Source: Brucellaceae bacterium
GTDB taxonomy: Bacteria > Pseudomonadota > Alphaproteobacteria > Rhizobiales > Rhizobiaceae
Direction of reading: 5' to 3'
NCBI GenBank assembly: GCA_020637775.1
Contig: JACKJV010000001.1
Span: forward strand, 558,001-622,000
DNA length: 64,000 nt
How positions within the stretch are numbered: position 1 is the stretch's first letter; each line of letters begins with the position of its first letter. A program made the translations under genes and the position numbers. Positions 52,479-63,760 of this stretch are shown here, piece after piece. The notes under the pieces were generated by a model. The model searched no databases. It saw nothing but the letters and a program-made list of their open reading frames with translations, and was not told the DNA's origin.

Positions 52479-52508
52479 GTGTCCATGGCATGATGGGTTC
52501 ATGGACAC
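52479..52508. repeat. Inverted repeat across the start codon of the hybrid kinase
   Basis: GTGTCCATG at 52479-52487 and CATGGACAC at 52500-52508 are perfect 9-base arms with 12 bases between them. The kinase ATG (52501) lies in the right arm. In RNA the hairpin would close the start; in DNA it could bind a dimeric regulator. Confidence 0.4.
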
Positions 52509-54738
52509 GAGGCGCCAACCCGAAACCGCCGCCATGGAACCGGCCGGACACACCCCGGCCGCGGGCCGGGGTGGGCTGTTGCGTCAGCGCCTGCTGCCGG
52601 AGGAAACCGGAGCCGGCAAGCTGGTCACCGGCTGCGGCCTGATGATCCTCATGCTTGCGGGCCTGGCCGGCCTGGGCGGGACGTCCGGACTCGTGACCAC
52701 GATCCTGGCCGTCTTCGGCATCGCGGGCGCAGCAGCGGGCATCGCGCTCGACCGGCGCGAACGCAAGCAGCTCAACGCCATTGCCAGCACGGCGGAGGCG
52801 CAGGACGCCGACTATGAAGCGCTCGCCGACCGCATGTGGGAATTGCAGGAAAGCGAGGAGCGCTTCCTCGGCCTGATCGATGCCCTTGGCGACCTTGTCG
52901 TCCATCGCGACAGGAAGGGGCGCATCGTCTATGCCAATGGCGCCTTCGCGCGCCTGCTGGAGCTGGACCCGCGCAACATTCGCGGCCTGACGCTCGCCGA
53001 CCTCGGCATCACACTGGACATCGCCCCCGACACCGGGCACGGCGAAGGCGATTGCCTGACCTCCAGCGACGTGTCCGTGCAGACCGCCGCCGGCATCCGC
53101 TGGTTCTCGTGGACGGAACACTCCATTCGCGACGGCAGGACCGGCACCGTTTCGCACCGGGCCATCGCCCGCGACATCACCGCGCGCAAGAAGGCCGAAC
53201 ACGACCTGATTGAGGCGCGCGAACGGGCCGAGGCGGCAAGCCAGGCGAAGTCGCGCTTTCTCGCCACGGTCAGCCATGAGATCCGCACGCCGATGAACGG
53301 CATCGTGGGCATGGCGCGCCTGCTGGCCGATACCGGCCTGACGCCGGAACAGAAGACCTATGTCGATTCCGTTTCGACCTCCGCCGACGCATTGCTGCTG
53401 CTGATCGAGGACCTGCTGGATTTCTCCAAGATCGAGGCCGGGCGGATCGAGATCGTGCCGCAGGATGTGCTTGTCCGCGAGATCGTCGACAGCGTGGTCG
53501 AACTCCTGGCGTCACGGGCCTATGCCAAGGGCATCGCCATTGCCGCGCATGTCGATCCGCGCGTACCGGAAACGCTTGTGACGGACCCCGGCAAGCTGCG
53601 GCAGGTGCTGCTGAACCTGGCCGGCAATGCGGTGAAGTTCACCGAGACCGGGGGCGTGCGCCTTTCCGTCACGATGGCGGCGGGCGCCTGCGGGCCGGCG
53701 GTGTCCATCGCGATCGGCGATACGGGGCCGGGCCTGAAACCGGAGGACCGCGAGCGGATCTTCGAGGATTTCGAACAGGCCGACGGGACATCGACACGAC
53801 GCCATGGCGGGGCCGGGCTTGGACTGGCGATATCGCGGCGGCTGATCAACGCCATGGGTGGTGCAATCGGCGTGGAGAGCGAACCGGGCAAGGGGTCGGT
53901 CTTCACCGTGTCGCTGCCCTGCGCGGCATCGCCCGCCTTGCCCGCACGTCATCTGGCCGGCCGCCGCTATCTGCTGCTGCTATCCAGCCGCCTGGAAGCC
54001 GAAGTGCTGGCTGCGACCCTGTCGGCCGAAGGCGCCAAAGCCATCATCCACGATGGTGTCGAGGCGGCCATGGAAACGGGTCCCGATCACTTCGATGCGA
54101 TGCTGATCGACGCTGAACTGGAGCAGGGCGATGCGCTTGAAAGGCTGCGCGCGGCGGGCATTTCCGCGTCAAATCCGGTCATCCTGATCGCGCCGGGCGA
54201 CCGTGGCCGGCTGGCCGGCTTGCGCTCGTCGGGCTATCTCAACTTCCTTGCACGGCCCGTTCGCGGCACCACTCTGCTGCGGATTCTGGTTTCTGATACC
54301 CATGCGGCAAGGCCTGCCCTGCCGGCCCGCGATGCCCCGTCGCGGGCCAAGGGACCGGGCCTCTCGATCCTGCTGGCCGAAGACAACCCGATCAACGCCA
54401 TGCTGGCGCGCGCCGCGCTGGAACGGGCAGGACACAATGTGACCTTGGCCGAGGATGGCGGGCAGGCAGTGGACCTGTTCGCCCGGCAGGCCGGCACCGG
54501 TTACGACGTCATTCTCATGGACCTGCACATGCCTGTCCTCGACGGCCTCGACGCCATCGACCGGATCCGCGCGATGGAAGAGGAACACGGCTGGCACGCA
54601 ACGCCCGTTCTCGTGCTCACCGCCGACGGGCAGGAAGAAACGCGCGCCCGCGCGCTCGCCCACGGCGCCAACGGTTTCCTGACAAAGCCGCTCGATCCCG
54701 ACCGGCTTTCCTCGGCGGTGCTCGACGCCGCGGCATGA
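52501..54738 (+). CDS. Hybrid sensor histidine kinase with degenerate and intact receivers
   Basis: 745 residues. Two membrane helices (about 41-80) are followed by a PAS domain (about 115-235), HisKA with phosphorylated His259 (ATVSHEIRTPMNG), and an HATPase with NAVKFTETG, DTGPGLKPED and GLGLAIS. A receiver-like domain (about 489-600) lacks the acid pocket and the Lys. The last domain is a normal receiver with Asp674 (ILMDLHMP) and Lys729 (LTKPL). The signal is unknown. The upstream junction lies only about 50 bases away, so its own promoter is short or lies in the MATE block. Confidence 0.93.
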   Translation: MDTRRQPETAAMEPAGHTPAAGRGGLLRQRLLPEETGAGKLVTGCGLMILMLAGLAGLGGTSGLVTTILAVFGIAGAAAGIALDRRERKQLNAIASTAEAQDADYEALADRMWELQESEERFLGLIDALGDLVVHRDRKGRIVYANGAFARLLELDPRNIRGLTLADLGITLDIAPDTGHGEGDCLTSSDVSVQTAAGIRWFSWTEHSIRDGRTGTVSHRAIARDITARKKAEHDLIEARERAEAASQAKSRFLATVSHEIRTPMNGIVGMARLLADTGLTPEQKTYVDSVSTSADALLLLIEDLLDFSKIEAGRIEIVPQDVLVREIVDSVVELLASRAYAKGIAIAAHVDPRVPETLVTDPGKLRQVLLNLAGNAVKFTETGGVRLSVTMAAGACGPAVSIAIGDTGPGLKPEDRERIFEDFEQADGTSTRRHGGAGLGLAISRRLINAMGGAIGVESEPGKGSVFTVSLPCAASPALPARHLAGRRYLLLLSSRLEAEVLAATLSAEGAKAIIHDGVEAAMETGPDHFDAMLIDAELEQGDALERLRAAGISASNPVILIAPGDRGRLAGLRSSGYLNFLARPVRGTTLLRILVSDTHAARPALPARDAPSRAKGPGLSILLAEDNPINAMLARAALERAGHNVTLAEDGGQAVDLFARQAGTGYDVILMDLHMPVLDGLDAIDRIRAMEEEHGWHATPVLVLTADGQEETRARALAHGANGFLTKPLDPDRLSSAVLDAAA

Positions 54739-54781
54739 GCGGTTTTGCTAGCCGACAAATGACCCGCCGGCAGCCGCCTTG

Positions 54782-54810
54782 CGGTCATCGGCCTGTCACC
54801 GGCCTGTTGC
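54782..54810 (+). promoter_or_regulatory. PhoB box (three direct repeats) upstream of olsB
   Basis: CGGTCAT (54782-54788), CTGTCAC (54793-54799) and CTGTTGC (54804-54810), each spaced by CGGC, are 11-base direct repeats of the Pho box CTGTCAT. TATCTG at 54821-54826, 10 bases after the last repeat, is a suitable -10. The start would be near 54833, about 29 bases before the olsB ATG. Confidence 0.6.
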
Positions 54811-54861
54811 AATCGATCTGTATCTGGACGCGCGACGACACCGCAACGGAGATTCGCCGTC

Positions 54862-55737
54862 ATGCATGGCCGCTTGATTGCCCGCGAGATTCAGCCTAAC
54901 GCATCCTTTGTGATGGAACATGCCCAGGCAATCAGTGCGCTGGCGGAGCCGAAGGGCGTCCTCGGCCGTATCGGCACGATGGAGGTGCGCCTGGCGCGCA
55001 ACAGCGCCGAAATCGCGGCCGCCCAGGCTGTGCGTTTCCGCGTCTTCTACGAGGAGCTGGGCGCCAAGCGGGCACAAGTCCACGATCTGGAACAGCGCGA
55101 CGCCGACCGCTTCGACATGATCTGCGACCACCTGCTGGTCATCGACACGTCGATTGCGGGGCCGGAGAATCAGCAGATCGTCGGCACCTACCGGCTGCTG
55201 CGCCAGGAACGCGCATTGGCCGGTGGCGGCTTCTACACCAGCGGCGAATTCAACCTGGACAGCCTGATCCGCCGGCATCCCACCCGCAACTTCCTGGAGC
55301 TCGGCCGCTCCTGTGTCCTGCCGGCCTACCGGCACAAACGCACGGTGGAATTGCTGTGGCAGGGCATCTGGACCTATTGCAACCATCACAAGATCGACGT
55401 GATGACCGGCTGCGCCTCGCTTCCGGGCGTCGTGCCGGCGGCTCATGCCGAATCGCTGACCTTCCTGGCACACAACTTCACCGCCACGGGCGCATGGCGG
55501 GCTTCCGCCCTGCCGGCCCACTATCACGCGATGGACCTGATGCCCGCCGAAGCGGTGAACCCGAAGGCAGCGCTTGCTGCGCTGCCGCCGCTGGTGAAGG
55601 GGTATCTGCGCCTCGGCGCGATGATCGGCGACGGCTGCGTCATCGATCCGGATTTCCGCACGGTTGACGTGCTTGTCATCCTGCCGGTCGAGCGCATCGG
55701 CGAGCGCTATCTCCAGCATTACGCGCCCAAGCAGTAA
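54862..55737 (+). CDS. olsB: Ornithine N-alpha-acyltransferase (ornithine lipid synthesis)
   Basis: 291 residues, hemolysin-like/GNAT-type acyltransferase. VRFRVFYEELGAK, the DHLLVID and NFLELGRSCVLPAYR core and the MTGCASLPGVVPAAHAE segment are OlsB marks. It adds a 3-hydroxyacyl chain to ornithine, the first step of ornithine lipid synthesis; OlsA does the second. Rhizobia raise this phosphate-free lipid in phosphate starvation, which agrees with the Pho box upstream. It is convergent with mutS (9 bases). Confidence 0.92.
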   Translation: MHGRLIAREIQPNASFVMEHAQAISALAEPKGVLGRIGTMEVRLARNSAEIAAAQAVRFRVFYEELGAKRAQVHDLEQRDADRFDMICDHLLVIDTSIAGPENQQIVGTYRLLRQERALAGGGFYTSGEFNLDSLIRRHPTRNFLELGRSCVLPAYRHKRTVELLWQGIWTYCNHHKIDVMTGCASLPGVVPAAHAESLTFLAHNFTATGAWRASALPAHYHAMDLMPAEAVNPKAALAALPPLVKGYLRLGAMIGDGCVIDPDFRTVDVLVILPVERIGERYLQHYAPKQ

Positions 55738-55746
55738 GCCGGCGGT

Positions 55747-58479
55747 TCAGCGGCTCTTCGGCAGGAGCGCCTTCAGCCGGTAGAGCGCGTCGAGCGCCTC
55801 GCGCGGGCTCATCTCGTCGGGCAAGAGGTCGGCGACGGCCCTTTCCAGCGCATCGTCCCTTTTGAGCGCCGGCTTTTCGGCACGCATGGCAACGCTGAAA
55901 AGCGGCAGGTCGTCGGCCAGCCGGGCGGCGGGAGAGGCCGTTTCGCCGGCTTCCAGCTTCTGCAACACTTCACGGGCACGCTCGACAACCGGCTCCGGCA
56001 GGCCGGCAAGGCGGGCCACCTGCACGCCATAGGACCGGTCGGCGGCGCCGCGCGCCACTTCATGCAGGAAGATCACCTCGCCATTCCACTCACGCACCTT
56101 GACCGTCACCGAATGGAGGCGCGAAAGCCGCGCCGTGAGGGCGTTCATCTCGTGGAAATGGGTTGCGAAAATGGCACGGCAGCGGTTGTGGTCGTGCAGG
56201 AACTCCATGGCCGCCCAGGCGATGGACAGGCCGTCGAAGGTTGCCGTGCCACGGCCGATCTCATCAAGGATCACCAGCGCGCGGGGACCGGCCTGATTGA
56301 GGATCGCCGCCGTCTCGACCATTTCCACCATGAAGGTGGAGCGGCCGCGGGCAAGGTCGTCGGACGCGCCAACGCGGCTGAACAGGCGGTCCACGACGCC
56401 AATATGGGCCGCGGCCGCCGGCACCCAGGCGCCCATCTGCGCCAGGATGGCGATCAGCGCATTCTGGCGCAGGAACGTCGACTTGCCGCCCATGTTGGGG
56501 CCGGTCAGGAGCCAGATCACGCCGTCGCCGCCAGCGGTTTCAGGCGACAGGTCGCAATCATTGGCGACGAAGGGGTCTGCGGCCTGACGGCGCAGCGCCT
56601 GCTCCACGACCGCGTGGCGCCCGGCCGCGATGCTGAAGGCGAGGCTGGCGTCGACCTTCGGCCGCGTCCAGTTCTCCGCCTCGGCCAGCACTGCCAGCGC
56701 GGCCGACACATCGAGTACGGCCAACGCTTCGGCGCCCGCGCGAATGGCGGCGGCAGCGGCGACGGTTTCCTCCACCAGCGCGGCGAAGACGGCAAGCTCG
56801 ATCTCCAGCGCGCGGCCGGCGGCGTTTGCGATCCGGCTTTCCAGTTCCGCGAGTTCGGTGGTGGTGAAACGCATGGCATTGGCCATGGTCTGGCGGTGGA
56901 TGAAGCGCGCCTTTGCTTCCGGTGTGCCGGTCAGGACGTCCTGATGGTTGGCCGTCACCTCGATGTAATAACCCAGCACGTTGTTGTGCCGGATCTTCAG
57001 TGACCGGATACCGGTTTCCTCGATCAGATCAGCCTGCATGGCGGCAATGACCCGGCGCGACCGGTCGCGCAGCGCGCGCATCTCGTCCAGTTCGCCATGA
57101 TAACCCTCGGCCACGAAGCCGCCGTCGCGCCGCAGAAGCGGAAGGTCGTCGCCAAGCGCCCTTGCCAGATGATCGCCCAGGGCCTGCGGCAGCGCGGCCA
57201 ATGCGGCGCAGGCCGCCTGCAATTCAGGCGGCAGCATGGCGCCTTCGAGCATCCGGGCGGTCTCGCTGGCGGCCGCCAGTCCGGCGCAGATGGCGCCAAG
57301 ATCGCGCGGACCTCCGCGGTCCAGCGCCAGGCGGGTCAGCGCGCGCGGCATGTCCGGCGCAGCCTTGAGCAGGGCGCGCAAGCGGGCGCACAGGTCGGGA
57401 TCGTCAAGGAAGAAGGCCACCGAATCCTGCCGCGCGGCAATGGCGCCGGGGTCCGTCAGCGGCGCGGTCAGCCGGTCGGCCAGCAGGCGCGCGCCGCCGC
57501 CGGTCACCGTTCTGTCGATGGCTTTCAGCAGGGCGCCGTCGCGGCTGCCCGACAGGGTGCGCAGCAGTTCAAGATTGGCCCGTGTCGCGGCGTCGATATA
57601 CATCGACGTGCCGTCTTCCTCGCGGCGCGGCCGCTCCAGCGGCGGGCGGCCCTCGATCTGGGTCTTCTCGACATAGGCGATGACGCCGGCGATTGCCGAC
57701 AGTTCGGCGCGGGAAAACTGGCCAAAACCGTCCAGCGCGCCGACGCCAAAGAAACGGGCGATGCGATCCGGCGCGGCCACGGAATCGAACAGGCTGGCCG
57801 GTTGCGGATTGGCGGTGCGGCCGAGCATGTCGACCAGCGGACGGAGCGCGGGATCGTGAAACAGCGGTTCGGCCAGCACCAGTTCGCGCGGATCGACCCG
57901 GGCGATGCCGGCGGCAAGCGCGCCTTCATCAAGTGCAGCAACGCGGAAATCGCCGGTGGACATGTCGGCCCAGGCCAGCGCGTATCCCTCGCCCCTCACG
58001 CGGCCCAGCGCTGCCAGGTGATTGGGCGCGGACGGGTCGAGCAGCTTTTCCTCCGTCAACGTACCCGGCGTGACAAGGCGGATGACATCGCGGCGGACAA
58101 CGGCCTTGGAGCCGCGCTTCTTCGCTTCCGCCGGGTCTTCCACCTGCTCGCAAACGGCCACGCGATGGCCGGCGGCGATGAGCTTCTGCAGATAGTCGTC
58201 GGCGGCATGAACAGGCACGCCGCACATGGGAATGTCCTCGCCCATATGCTTGCCGCGCTTCGTCAGTGTAATCCCGAGCGTGCGCGCCGCGATCTCGGCA
58301 TCGGCAAAGAAGAGTTCGTAGAAATCGCCCATCCGGTAGAACAGCAGCGAGTCCGGATTGGCCATCTTGATCTCGATATATTGCTCCATCATCGGCGTTG
58401 CCGAAGTCAGACTTTCGGGCGAGCCCAGCGATCGAAGGCCGTGGGGATGGCTGTCTGTGCTGTCTTTGTCCGGCTGCAA
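55747..58479 (-). CDS. mutS: DNA mismatch repair protein MutS
   Basis: 910 residues from TTG 58479. Mismatch-recognition DFYE with FYE at 53-55; connector, lever and clamp domains follow; the ATPase has [11 protein letters not shown], the Walker [12 protein letters not shown] and ATHFHEMN. A short beta-clamp-type and tetramer tail ends in [16 protein letters not shown]. The TTG start is chosen because GGGGAAG lies 8 bases before it and rhizobial MutS proteins have N-terminal extensions; ATG 58392 would give 881 residues. It initiates mismatch repair. It is divergent from maeB. Confidence 0.95.
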   Translation of the reverse strand: MQPDKDSTDSHPHGLRSLGSPESLTSATPMMEQYIEIKMANPDSLLFYRMGDFYELFFADAEIAARTLGITLTKRGKHMGEDIPMCGVPVHAADDYLQKLIAAGHRVAVCEQVEDPAEAKKRGSKAVVRRDVIRLVTPGTLTEEKLLDPSAPNHLAALGRVRGEGYALAWADMSTGDFRVAALDEGALAAGIARVDPRELVLAEPLFHDPALRPLVDMLGRTANPQPASLFDSVAAPDRIARFFGVGALDGFGQFSRAELSAIAGVIAYVEKTQIEGRPPLERPRREEDGTSMYIDAATRANLELLRTLSGSRDGALLKAIDRTVTGGGARLLADRLTAPLTDPGAIAARQDSVAFFLDDPDLCARLRALLKAAPDMPRALTRLALDRGGPRDLGAICAGLAAASETARMLEGAMLPPELQAACAALAALPQALGDHLARALGDDLPLLRRDGGFVAEGYHGELDEMRALRDRSRRVIAAMQADLIEETGIRSLKIRHNNVLGYYIEVTANHQDVLTGTPEAKARFIHRQTMANAMRFTTTELAELESRIANAAGRALEIELAVFAALVEETVAAAAAIRAGAEALAVLDVSAALAVLAEAENWTRPKVDASLAFSIAAGRHAVVEQALRRQAADPFVANDCDLSPETAGGDGVIWLLTGPNMGGKSTFLRQNALIAILAQMGAWVPAAAAHIGVVDRLFSRVGASDDLARGRSTFMVEMVETAAILNQAGPRALVILDEIGRGTATFDGLSIAWAAMEFLHDHNRCRAIFATHFHEMNALTARLSRLHSVTVKVREWNGEVIFLHEVARGAADRSYGVQVARLAGLPEPVVERAREVLQKLEAGETASPAARLADDLPLFSVAMRAEKPALKRDDALERAVADLLPDEMSPREALDALYRLKALLPKSR

Positions 58480-58596
58480 GGCGGAAACTTCCCCTGTTGC
58501 GACCCGGAAGGGTCCAAATTTCCCGTTTGGCGATTTACACGCCCGATGTGTAGCCTTATCGAAACTGCTCCACAGCAAAAACTTCCGGGAACGTTC

Positions 58597-60882
58597 ATGC
58601 CATCGTCGAGAAAACCACGCCAGGCCGGCACAACCGTCACGCCGCAGGAGGCGCTTGAATTCCATGCCCGGGGGCGTCCCGGCAAGCTGGAGATCACGCC
58701 GACCAAGCCGATGGCGACGCAGCGCGACCTGAGCCTGGCCTATTCGCCCGGCGTGGCCGTGCCGGTGAAGGCGATCGCGGAAAATCCCAGCCGGGCCTTC
58801 GACTACACCACGCGCGGCAACATGGTAGCGGTCATTTCCAATGGTACGGCCATTCTCGGCCTCGGCAACCTGGGCGCGCTTGCCTCCAAGCCGGTCATGG
58901 AAGGCAAGGCGGTGCTGTTCAAGCGTTTCGCGGACGTCGATTCCATCGACCTGGAGGTGGATACGCAGGACGTGGACGAATTCGTCAACTGCGTGCGCTT
59001 TCTCGGGCCTTCCTTCGGCGGCATCAACCTGGAAGACATCAAGGCGCCGGACTGCTTCATCATCGAGCAGCGGCTGCGCGAGATCATGGACATTCCCGTC
59101 TTCCATGACGACCAGCACGGCACGGCGATCATCGCGGCCGCGGGCCTGGTCAACGCGCTGCATCTGACAGGGCGCGACCTGAAAACGGCAAAACTGGTCT
59201 GCAATGGCGCCGGCGCGGCGGCCATCGCCTGCATCGAGCTGATCAAGGCGATGGGCATGCCGGGCGAGAACATCATCCTGTGCGACACCAAGGGCGTCAT
59301 CCACAAGGGCCGCACCGACGGCATGAACCAGTGGAAATCGGCCCATGCGGTGGAAACCGATGCCCGCACGCTGGCCGATGCCATGGTGGGCGCGGACGTG
59401 TTCTTCGGCCTGTCGGCCAAGGGCGCGCTGACCACGGACATGGTGACGTCCATGGCCGCCAACCCGGTCATTTTCGCCATGGCCAATCCGGATCCGGAAA
59501 TCACGCCGGAGGAAGTGGCGGAAATGCGCGACGACGCGATCATGGCGACCGGCCGGTCGGATTATCCCAACCAGGTCAACAACGTGCTCGGCTTCCCCTA
59601 TATCTTCCGCGGCGCGCTGGACGTGCGGGCGACCACCATCAACGAGGAAATGAAGATCGCCGCCGTGCATGCGCTTGCCGAACTGGCGCGCGAGGACGTG
59701 CCCGACGACGTGGCCGCCGCCTATGGCGGCACGCGGCCGCAATTCGGCCCGCAATACATCATCCCAGTGCCCTTCGATCCCCGCCTGATCTCGGCGGTGC
59801 CGGTGGCGGTGGCCAAGGCCGCGATGGATACGGGCGTTGCGCGGGCGCCGATCCTGGACCTGGAAGCCTATGCACAGCAGCTTTCGGCGCGGCGCGACCC
59901 GATCGCCTCCACCCTGCAGCGGATATACGAGCGGGTGCGCCGCCAGCCCAAGCGCGTGGTTTTCGCCGAAGGCGAAGAGGAACAGGTGATGCGCGCGGCC
60001 GTCGCCTATGTGAACCAGCGCCTCGGCACCGCGATCCTGCTGGGGCGCGAGGAACAGATGCGCGAAACGGCCAGGGCTGCCGGTGTCGATCTCGACCGGC
60101 CCGGCATCGAACTGGTCAATGCGCGGCTTTCGAAACGCAATGCCGCCTATGCGGAATTCCTCTATCAGCGGCTGCAGCGCAAGGGCTACCTGTTCCGCGA
60201 CTGCCAGCGCATGATCAACAACGACCGCAACCATTTCGGGGCCTCGATGGTGGCGCTGGGCGACGCGGACGCCATGGTGTCCGGGGTGACGCGCAACTAT
60301 TCCACCGTTCTGGAGGACGTGTGCCGCGTGATCGACGCGCGGGCCGGACACCGCATGATCGGCATTTCGCTGGCGCTTTGCCGCGGGCGCACGGTGCTCG
60401 TCGCCGATACCGCTGTGCATGACATGCCGACGTCCGAGCAGCTTGCCGACATTGCCGAAGAGGCAGCAGAAACGGCGCGGCGCATGGGCTACGAGCCGCG
60501 GGTGGCCATGCTTGCCTATTCCACCTTCGGGCATCCGCGCGGTGAACGCTCCGACCGGGTTCGCGAGGCCGTTCAGATCCTGGACAAGCGGCGCGTCGAT
60601 TTCGAATATGACGGCGAAATGGCTGCCGATGTGGCGCTGAACGAGGCGCTGATGGAGCAATATCCCTTCATCCGGCTTTCGGGCCCGGCCAACGTGCTGG
60701 TCATGCCGGCCTTCCACTCGGCGTCCATCGCCACCAAGATGCTGCAGGAACTGGGCGGCTCCACGGTGATCGGCCCGCTGCTTGTGGGCCTTGAGAAGTC
60801 CGTGCAGATCGTGCCCATGAACGCCAAGGATTCCGACATCGTGAACATGGCGGTCATCGCCGCCTACAATGCCGGTTCCTGA
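58597..60882 (+). CDS. maeB: NADP-malic enzyme fused to a phosphotransacetylase-like domain
   Basis: 761 residues. The N-terminal malic enzyme (about 1-430) has the [11 protein letters not shown] motif, [12 protein letters not shown] nucleotide loop and [11 protein letters not shown] with the Tyr. The C-terminal phosphotransacetylase-like domain (about 440-761) has [14 protein letters not shown] and MVSGVTRNY. Malate becomes pyruvate and CO2. In rhizobia the second domain is often said to be inactive and regulatory. The layout beside mutS and glnD matches the rhizobial tme locus. Confidence 0.94.
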   Translation: MPSSRKPRQAGTTVTPQEALEFHARGRPGKLEITPTKPMATQRDLSLAYSPGVAVPVKAIAENPSRAFDYTTRGNMVAVISNGTAILGLGNLGALASKPVMEGKAVLFKRFADVDSIDLEVDTQDVDEFVNCVRFLGPSFGGINLEDIKAPDCFIIEQRLREIMDIPVFHDDQHGTAIIAAAGLVNALHLTGRDLKTAKLVCNGAGAAAIACIELIKAMGMPGENIILCDTKGVIHKGRTDGMNQWKSAHAVETDARTLADAMVGADVFFGLSAKGALTTDMVTSMAANPVIFAMANPDPEITPEEVAEMRDDAIMATGRSDYPNQVNNVLGFPYIFRGALDVRATTINEEMKIAAVHALAELAREDVPDDVAAAYGGTRPQFGPQYIIPVPFDPRLISAVPVAVAKAAMDTGVARAPILDLEAYAQQLSARRDPIASTLQRIYERVRRQPKRVVFAEGEEEQVMRAAVAYVNQRLGTAILLGREEQMRETARAAGVDLDRPGIELVNARLSKRNAAYAEFLYQRLQRKGYLFRDCQRMINNDRNHFGASMVALGDADAMVSGVTRNYSTVLEDVCRVIDARAGHRMIGISLALCRGRTVLVADTAVHDMPTSEQLADIAEEAAETARRMGYEPRVAMLAYSTFGHPRGERSDRVREAVQILDKRRVDFEYDGEMAADVALNEALMEQYPFIRLSGPANVLVMPAFHSASIATKMLQELGGSTVIGPLLVGLEKSVQIVPMNAKDSDIVNMAVIAAYNAGS

Positions 60883-60933
60883 GGCCGCAGGAACCGGACG
60901 ACGACACAGCCCCTTCCCGACAAGGACCCGCCC

Positions 60934-63729
60934 ATGGCCCGCGTGCCGCTGAAGCTCAACGAGATGATCGACGCCGATGCGCTCAGGCAGGATCTGACGG
61001 CCCTGACCGGTCCCGAGGGCGACGGCTCGGACTTCGCCATTCGGGCGAAGGTGCTGGAGAAGCTGAAGCAGACCATGGCGGAGGGACGAAGCAGGGCGGA
61101 AACCATGCTTCTGGCCGACGGCGGCGGCACGGCCTGCGCGGTGCGGCTGTCGCATGTCATGGACGAGGTCATCCGCGTCCTCTACGATTTCGCCGTCACG
61201 CATGTCTACCGGTCGAAGAATCCCAGCCAGGCGGAACGGATGTCGGTCGTTGCCGTGGGCGGATACGGACGCGGCACGCTGGCGCCGGGTTCCGACATCG
61301 ACCTGCTGTTCCTGCTGCCCTACAAGCAGACGCCCTGGGGCGAGCAGGTGGTGGAATACATGCTCTACATGCTGTGGGACATGGGCCTCAAGGTTGGCCA
61401 CGCCACGCGCAATGTGGAGGAATGCATCCGCCTTTCGCGCGGCGACATCACCATCCGCACGGCCGTGCTGGAAGCCCGCTACCTGTGGGGCGACGAGGCG
61501 CTGTTCGACGAGTTGCTGGCCCGTTTCGACGAGGAGGTGGTCAAGGGAACAGGTCCTGAATACGTGCAGGCCAAACTGGCCGAGCGCGACGAGCGCCACG
61601 CCAAGCAGGGCGAAAGCCGCTACAAGGTCGAACCCAACATCAAGGAGGGCAAGGGCGGCCTGCGCGACCTGCACACGCTGTTCTGGATCGGCAAGTATTT
61701 CTACCGCGTGCGCACGGCCGAGGAACTGATTGAAAAAGGCGTCTTCACCCGCAAGGAATACAACATGTTCCGCCGCGCCGAGGATTTTCTCTGGGCGGTG
61801 CGCTGCCATATGCACTTCGTCACCGGCAAACCGGAAGAGCGGCTGCATTTCGAATTGCAGCGCGATGTGGCCGAACGGCTGACCTACCAGTCGAAGCCGG
61901 GCCTTTCGGCCGTCGAGCGCTTCATGAAGCACTATTTCCTCGTGGCCAAGGATGTGGGCGACCTGACCCGCATCTTCTGCGCGGAACTGGAAGAGGAGCA
62001 GGCGAAGAAGGCGCCGGGTTTCAACCGGTTCCTGTCGGGCTTCTCGCGACGCAAGCGCAAGATCCCCGGCACGCAGGATTTCATCATCGACAATGACCGG
62101 ATCAATATCGCCAACGAGCAGGTGTTCGAGACGGATCCGGTCAATCTGGTGCGCCTGTTCTGGTTCGCCGACAAGCACGGGCTGGAATACCATCCCGACG
62201 CCATGCAGCTCGTCACGCGCTCGCTGAAGCTGGTCAATCGCGACCTGCGCCGGGACGCGGAAGGAAACCGGCTGTTCATGGACGTGCTGACCTCGGACCG
62301 CGCCCCTGAGATGACGCTGCGGCGCATGAACGAGGCCGGATTGCTGGGCCGGCTGATCCCCGATTTCCGCAAGATCGTGGCGATGATGCAGTTCAACATG
62401 TACCACCACTACACGGTGGACGAGCATCTGCTGCGTTGCATCGGCGTTCTCTCGTCCATCGAGAAAGGCAACGAGGCCGACACGCACCCGCTCACGCACC
62501 GCCTGATTCCCGAGATCAAGGCCAATCGCCGCATTCTCTACACCGCCCTGCTGCTGCACGACATCGCCAAGGGGCGGCCGGAAGACCATTCCGTGGCAGG
62601 CGCGCGGATCGCAAGACGGCTCTGCCCGCATATGGGGCTCGATCCCGCCGAAACGGAAACCGTTGCCTGGCTGGTGCAGGAACACCTGACCATGTCGATG
62701 GTGGCGCAATCGCGTGATCTCAACGACCGCAAGACAATCGAGGATTTCGCCGATATCGTGCAATCGGTGGAACGGCTGAAGCTGCTTCTCATCCTCACGG
62801 TCTGCGACATTCGCGGCGTGGGGCCGGGCGTGTGGAACGGCTGGAAGGGCCAGCTCCTGCGCACGCTGTTCTACGAGACACAGATCCTGCTGACGGGCGG
62901 CTTCTCCGAAGGGTCCCGCAAGGAACGCGCAGCCCATGCCCGCGAACGGCTGGCGGAAGCGCTGAAGGACTGGCCGGCGGAGGAGATCGCCACCTATGCC
63001 GACCTTCATTATTCGGCTTACTACCTCGTCACGGACCTGGACGACCAGGTGCGCCATGCCCGTTTCATCCGCAGGACCGAGAAAGCGGGCAAGCCGCTGG
63101 CGACCGAAGTGCGCACGCTCGCCTTCGAGGGCGTGACGGAAATCACCGTGTTCACGCCCGACCATCCGCGCCTGCTTTCCGTCATCGCCGGCGCCTGCGC
63201 GGCAGCGGGCGCCAATATCGTGGACGCGCAGATCTTCACCACGTCGGACGGGCGGGCGCTGGACACGATTCTGGTCAATCGCGAATTCGACCAGGACGAG
63301 GACGAGTTGCGCCGGGCCGCACGCATCGGCAGGCTGATCGAGGAGGCGCTTGCCGGCAAGACCCGGCTGCCCGAGATGATCGAGAAGAAGGCGAAACCAC
63401 GGCGCAAGTCGAAGGCGTTCCAGATCGCGCCCGCCGCCGAAATCCGCAACACGCTGTCGCACAAGTTCTCGGTGATCGAGGTGGAGGGTCTCGACCGCCC
63501 CGGCCTGCTGTCGGAACTGACCGGCGCCATTGCGGATCTGTCGCTCGACATTGCCTCGGCCCATATCACCACGTTCGGCGAAAAGGTCATTGACACATTC
63601 TATGTCACCGACCTCGTCGGTCACAAGATCGAGAATCCGACCCGGCAGGCGCGCATCAAGGCGGCGCTGACCGGTGTTCTGGCCGACGAAAGCCCGGCCG
63701 GAAAGACGCGTCCGGCGGTCCAGTCATGA
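60934..63729 (+). CDS. glnD: Protein-PII uridylyltransferase / uridylyl-removing enzyme
   Basis: 931 residues. Nucleotidyltransferase motif [17 protein letters not shown] with aspartates 121 and 123, an HD phosphodiesterase ([15 protein letters not shown] near 540), and two ACT domains (about 735-800 and 850-920) that bind glutamine. It adds UMP to PII proteins in nitrogen shortage and removes it in excess. AAGGA lies 8 bases before the ATG. It lies 51 bases after maeB and 31 bases before murJ. Confidence 0.96.
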   Translation: MARVPLKLNEMIDADALRQDLTALTGPEGDGSDFAIRAKVLEKLKQTMAEGRSRAETMLLADGGGTACAVRLSHVMDEVIRVLYDFAVTHVYRSKNPSQAERMSVVAVGGYGRGTLAPGSDIDLLFLLPYKQTPWGEQVVEYMLYMLWDMGLKVGHATRNVEECIRLSRGDITIRTAVLEARYLWGDEALFDELLARFDEEVVKGTGPEYVQAKLAERDERHAKQGESRYKVEPNIKEGKGGLRDLHTLFWIGKYFYRVRTAEELIEKGVFTRKEYNMFRRAEDFLWAVRCHMHFVTGKPEERLHFELQRDVAERLTYQSKPGLSAVERFMKHYFLVAKDVGDLTRIFCAELEEEQAKKAPGFNRFLSGFSRRKRKIPGTQDFIIDNDRINIANEQVFETDPVNLVRLFWFADKHGLEYHPDAMQLVTRSLKLVNRDLRRDAEGNRLFMDVLTSDRAPEMTLRRMNEAGLLGRLIPDFRKIVAMMQFNMYHHYTVDEHLLRCIGVLSSIEKGNEADTHPLTHRLIPEIKANRRILYTALLLHDIAKGRPEDHSVAGARIARRLCPHMGLDPAETETVAWLVQEHLTMSMVAQSRDLNDRKTIEDFADIVQSVERLKLLLILTVCDIRGVGPGVWNGWKGQLLRTLFYETQILLTGGFSEGSRKERAAHARERLAEALKDWPAEEIATYADLHYSAYYLVTDLDDQVRHARFIRRTEKAGKPLATEVRTLAFEGVTEITVFTPDHPRLLSVIAGACAAAGANIVDAQIFTTSDGRALDTILVNREFDQDEDELRRAARIGRLIEEALAGKTRLPEMIEKKAKPRRKSKAFQIAPAAEIRNTLSHKFSVIEVEGLDRPGLLSELTGAIADLSLDIASAHITTFGEKVIDTFYVTDLVGHKIENPTRQARIKAALTGVLADESPAGKTRPAVQS

Positions 63730-63760
63730 ACCGGCCGGCCGTGCGGGGAAAACAATCACG

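Noticed and set aside
57097..58596. Possible 500-residue N-terminal extension of the malic enzyme, antisense to mutS.
   Set aside because: The family begins at about [11 protein letters not shown] (58597) and the upstream part is the shadow of mutS.
58480..63624. Very long open frame on the minus strand, continuous with mutS and running antisense to maeB and glnD.
   Set aside because: Its amino acids follow the reverse of two well-conserved plus-strand genes and have no domain; high GC removes stop codons from that frame. The real gene is mutS from 58479 leftwards.
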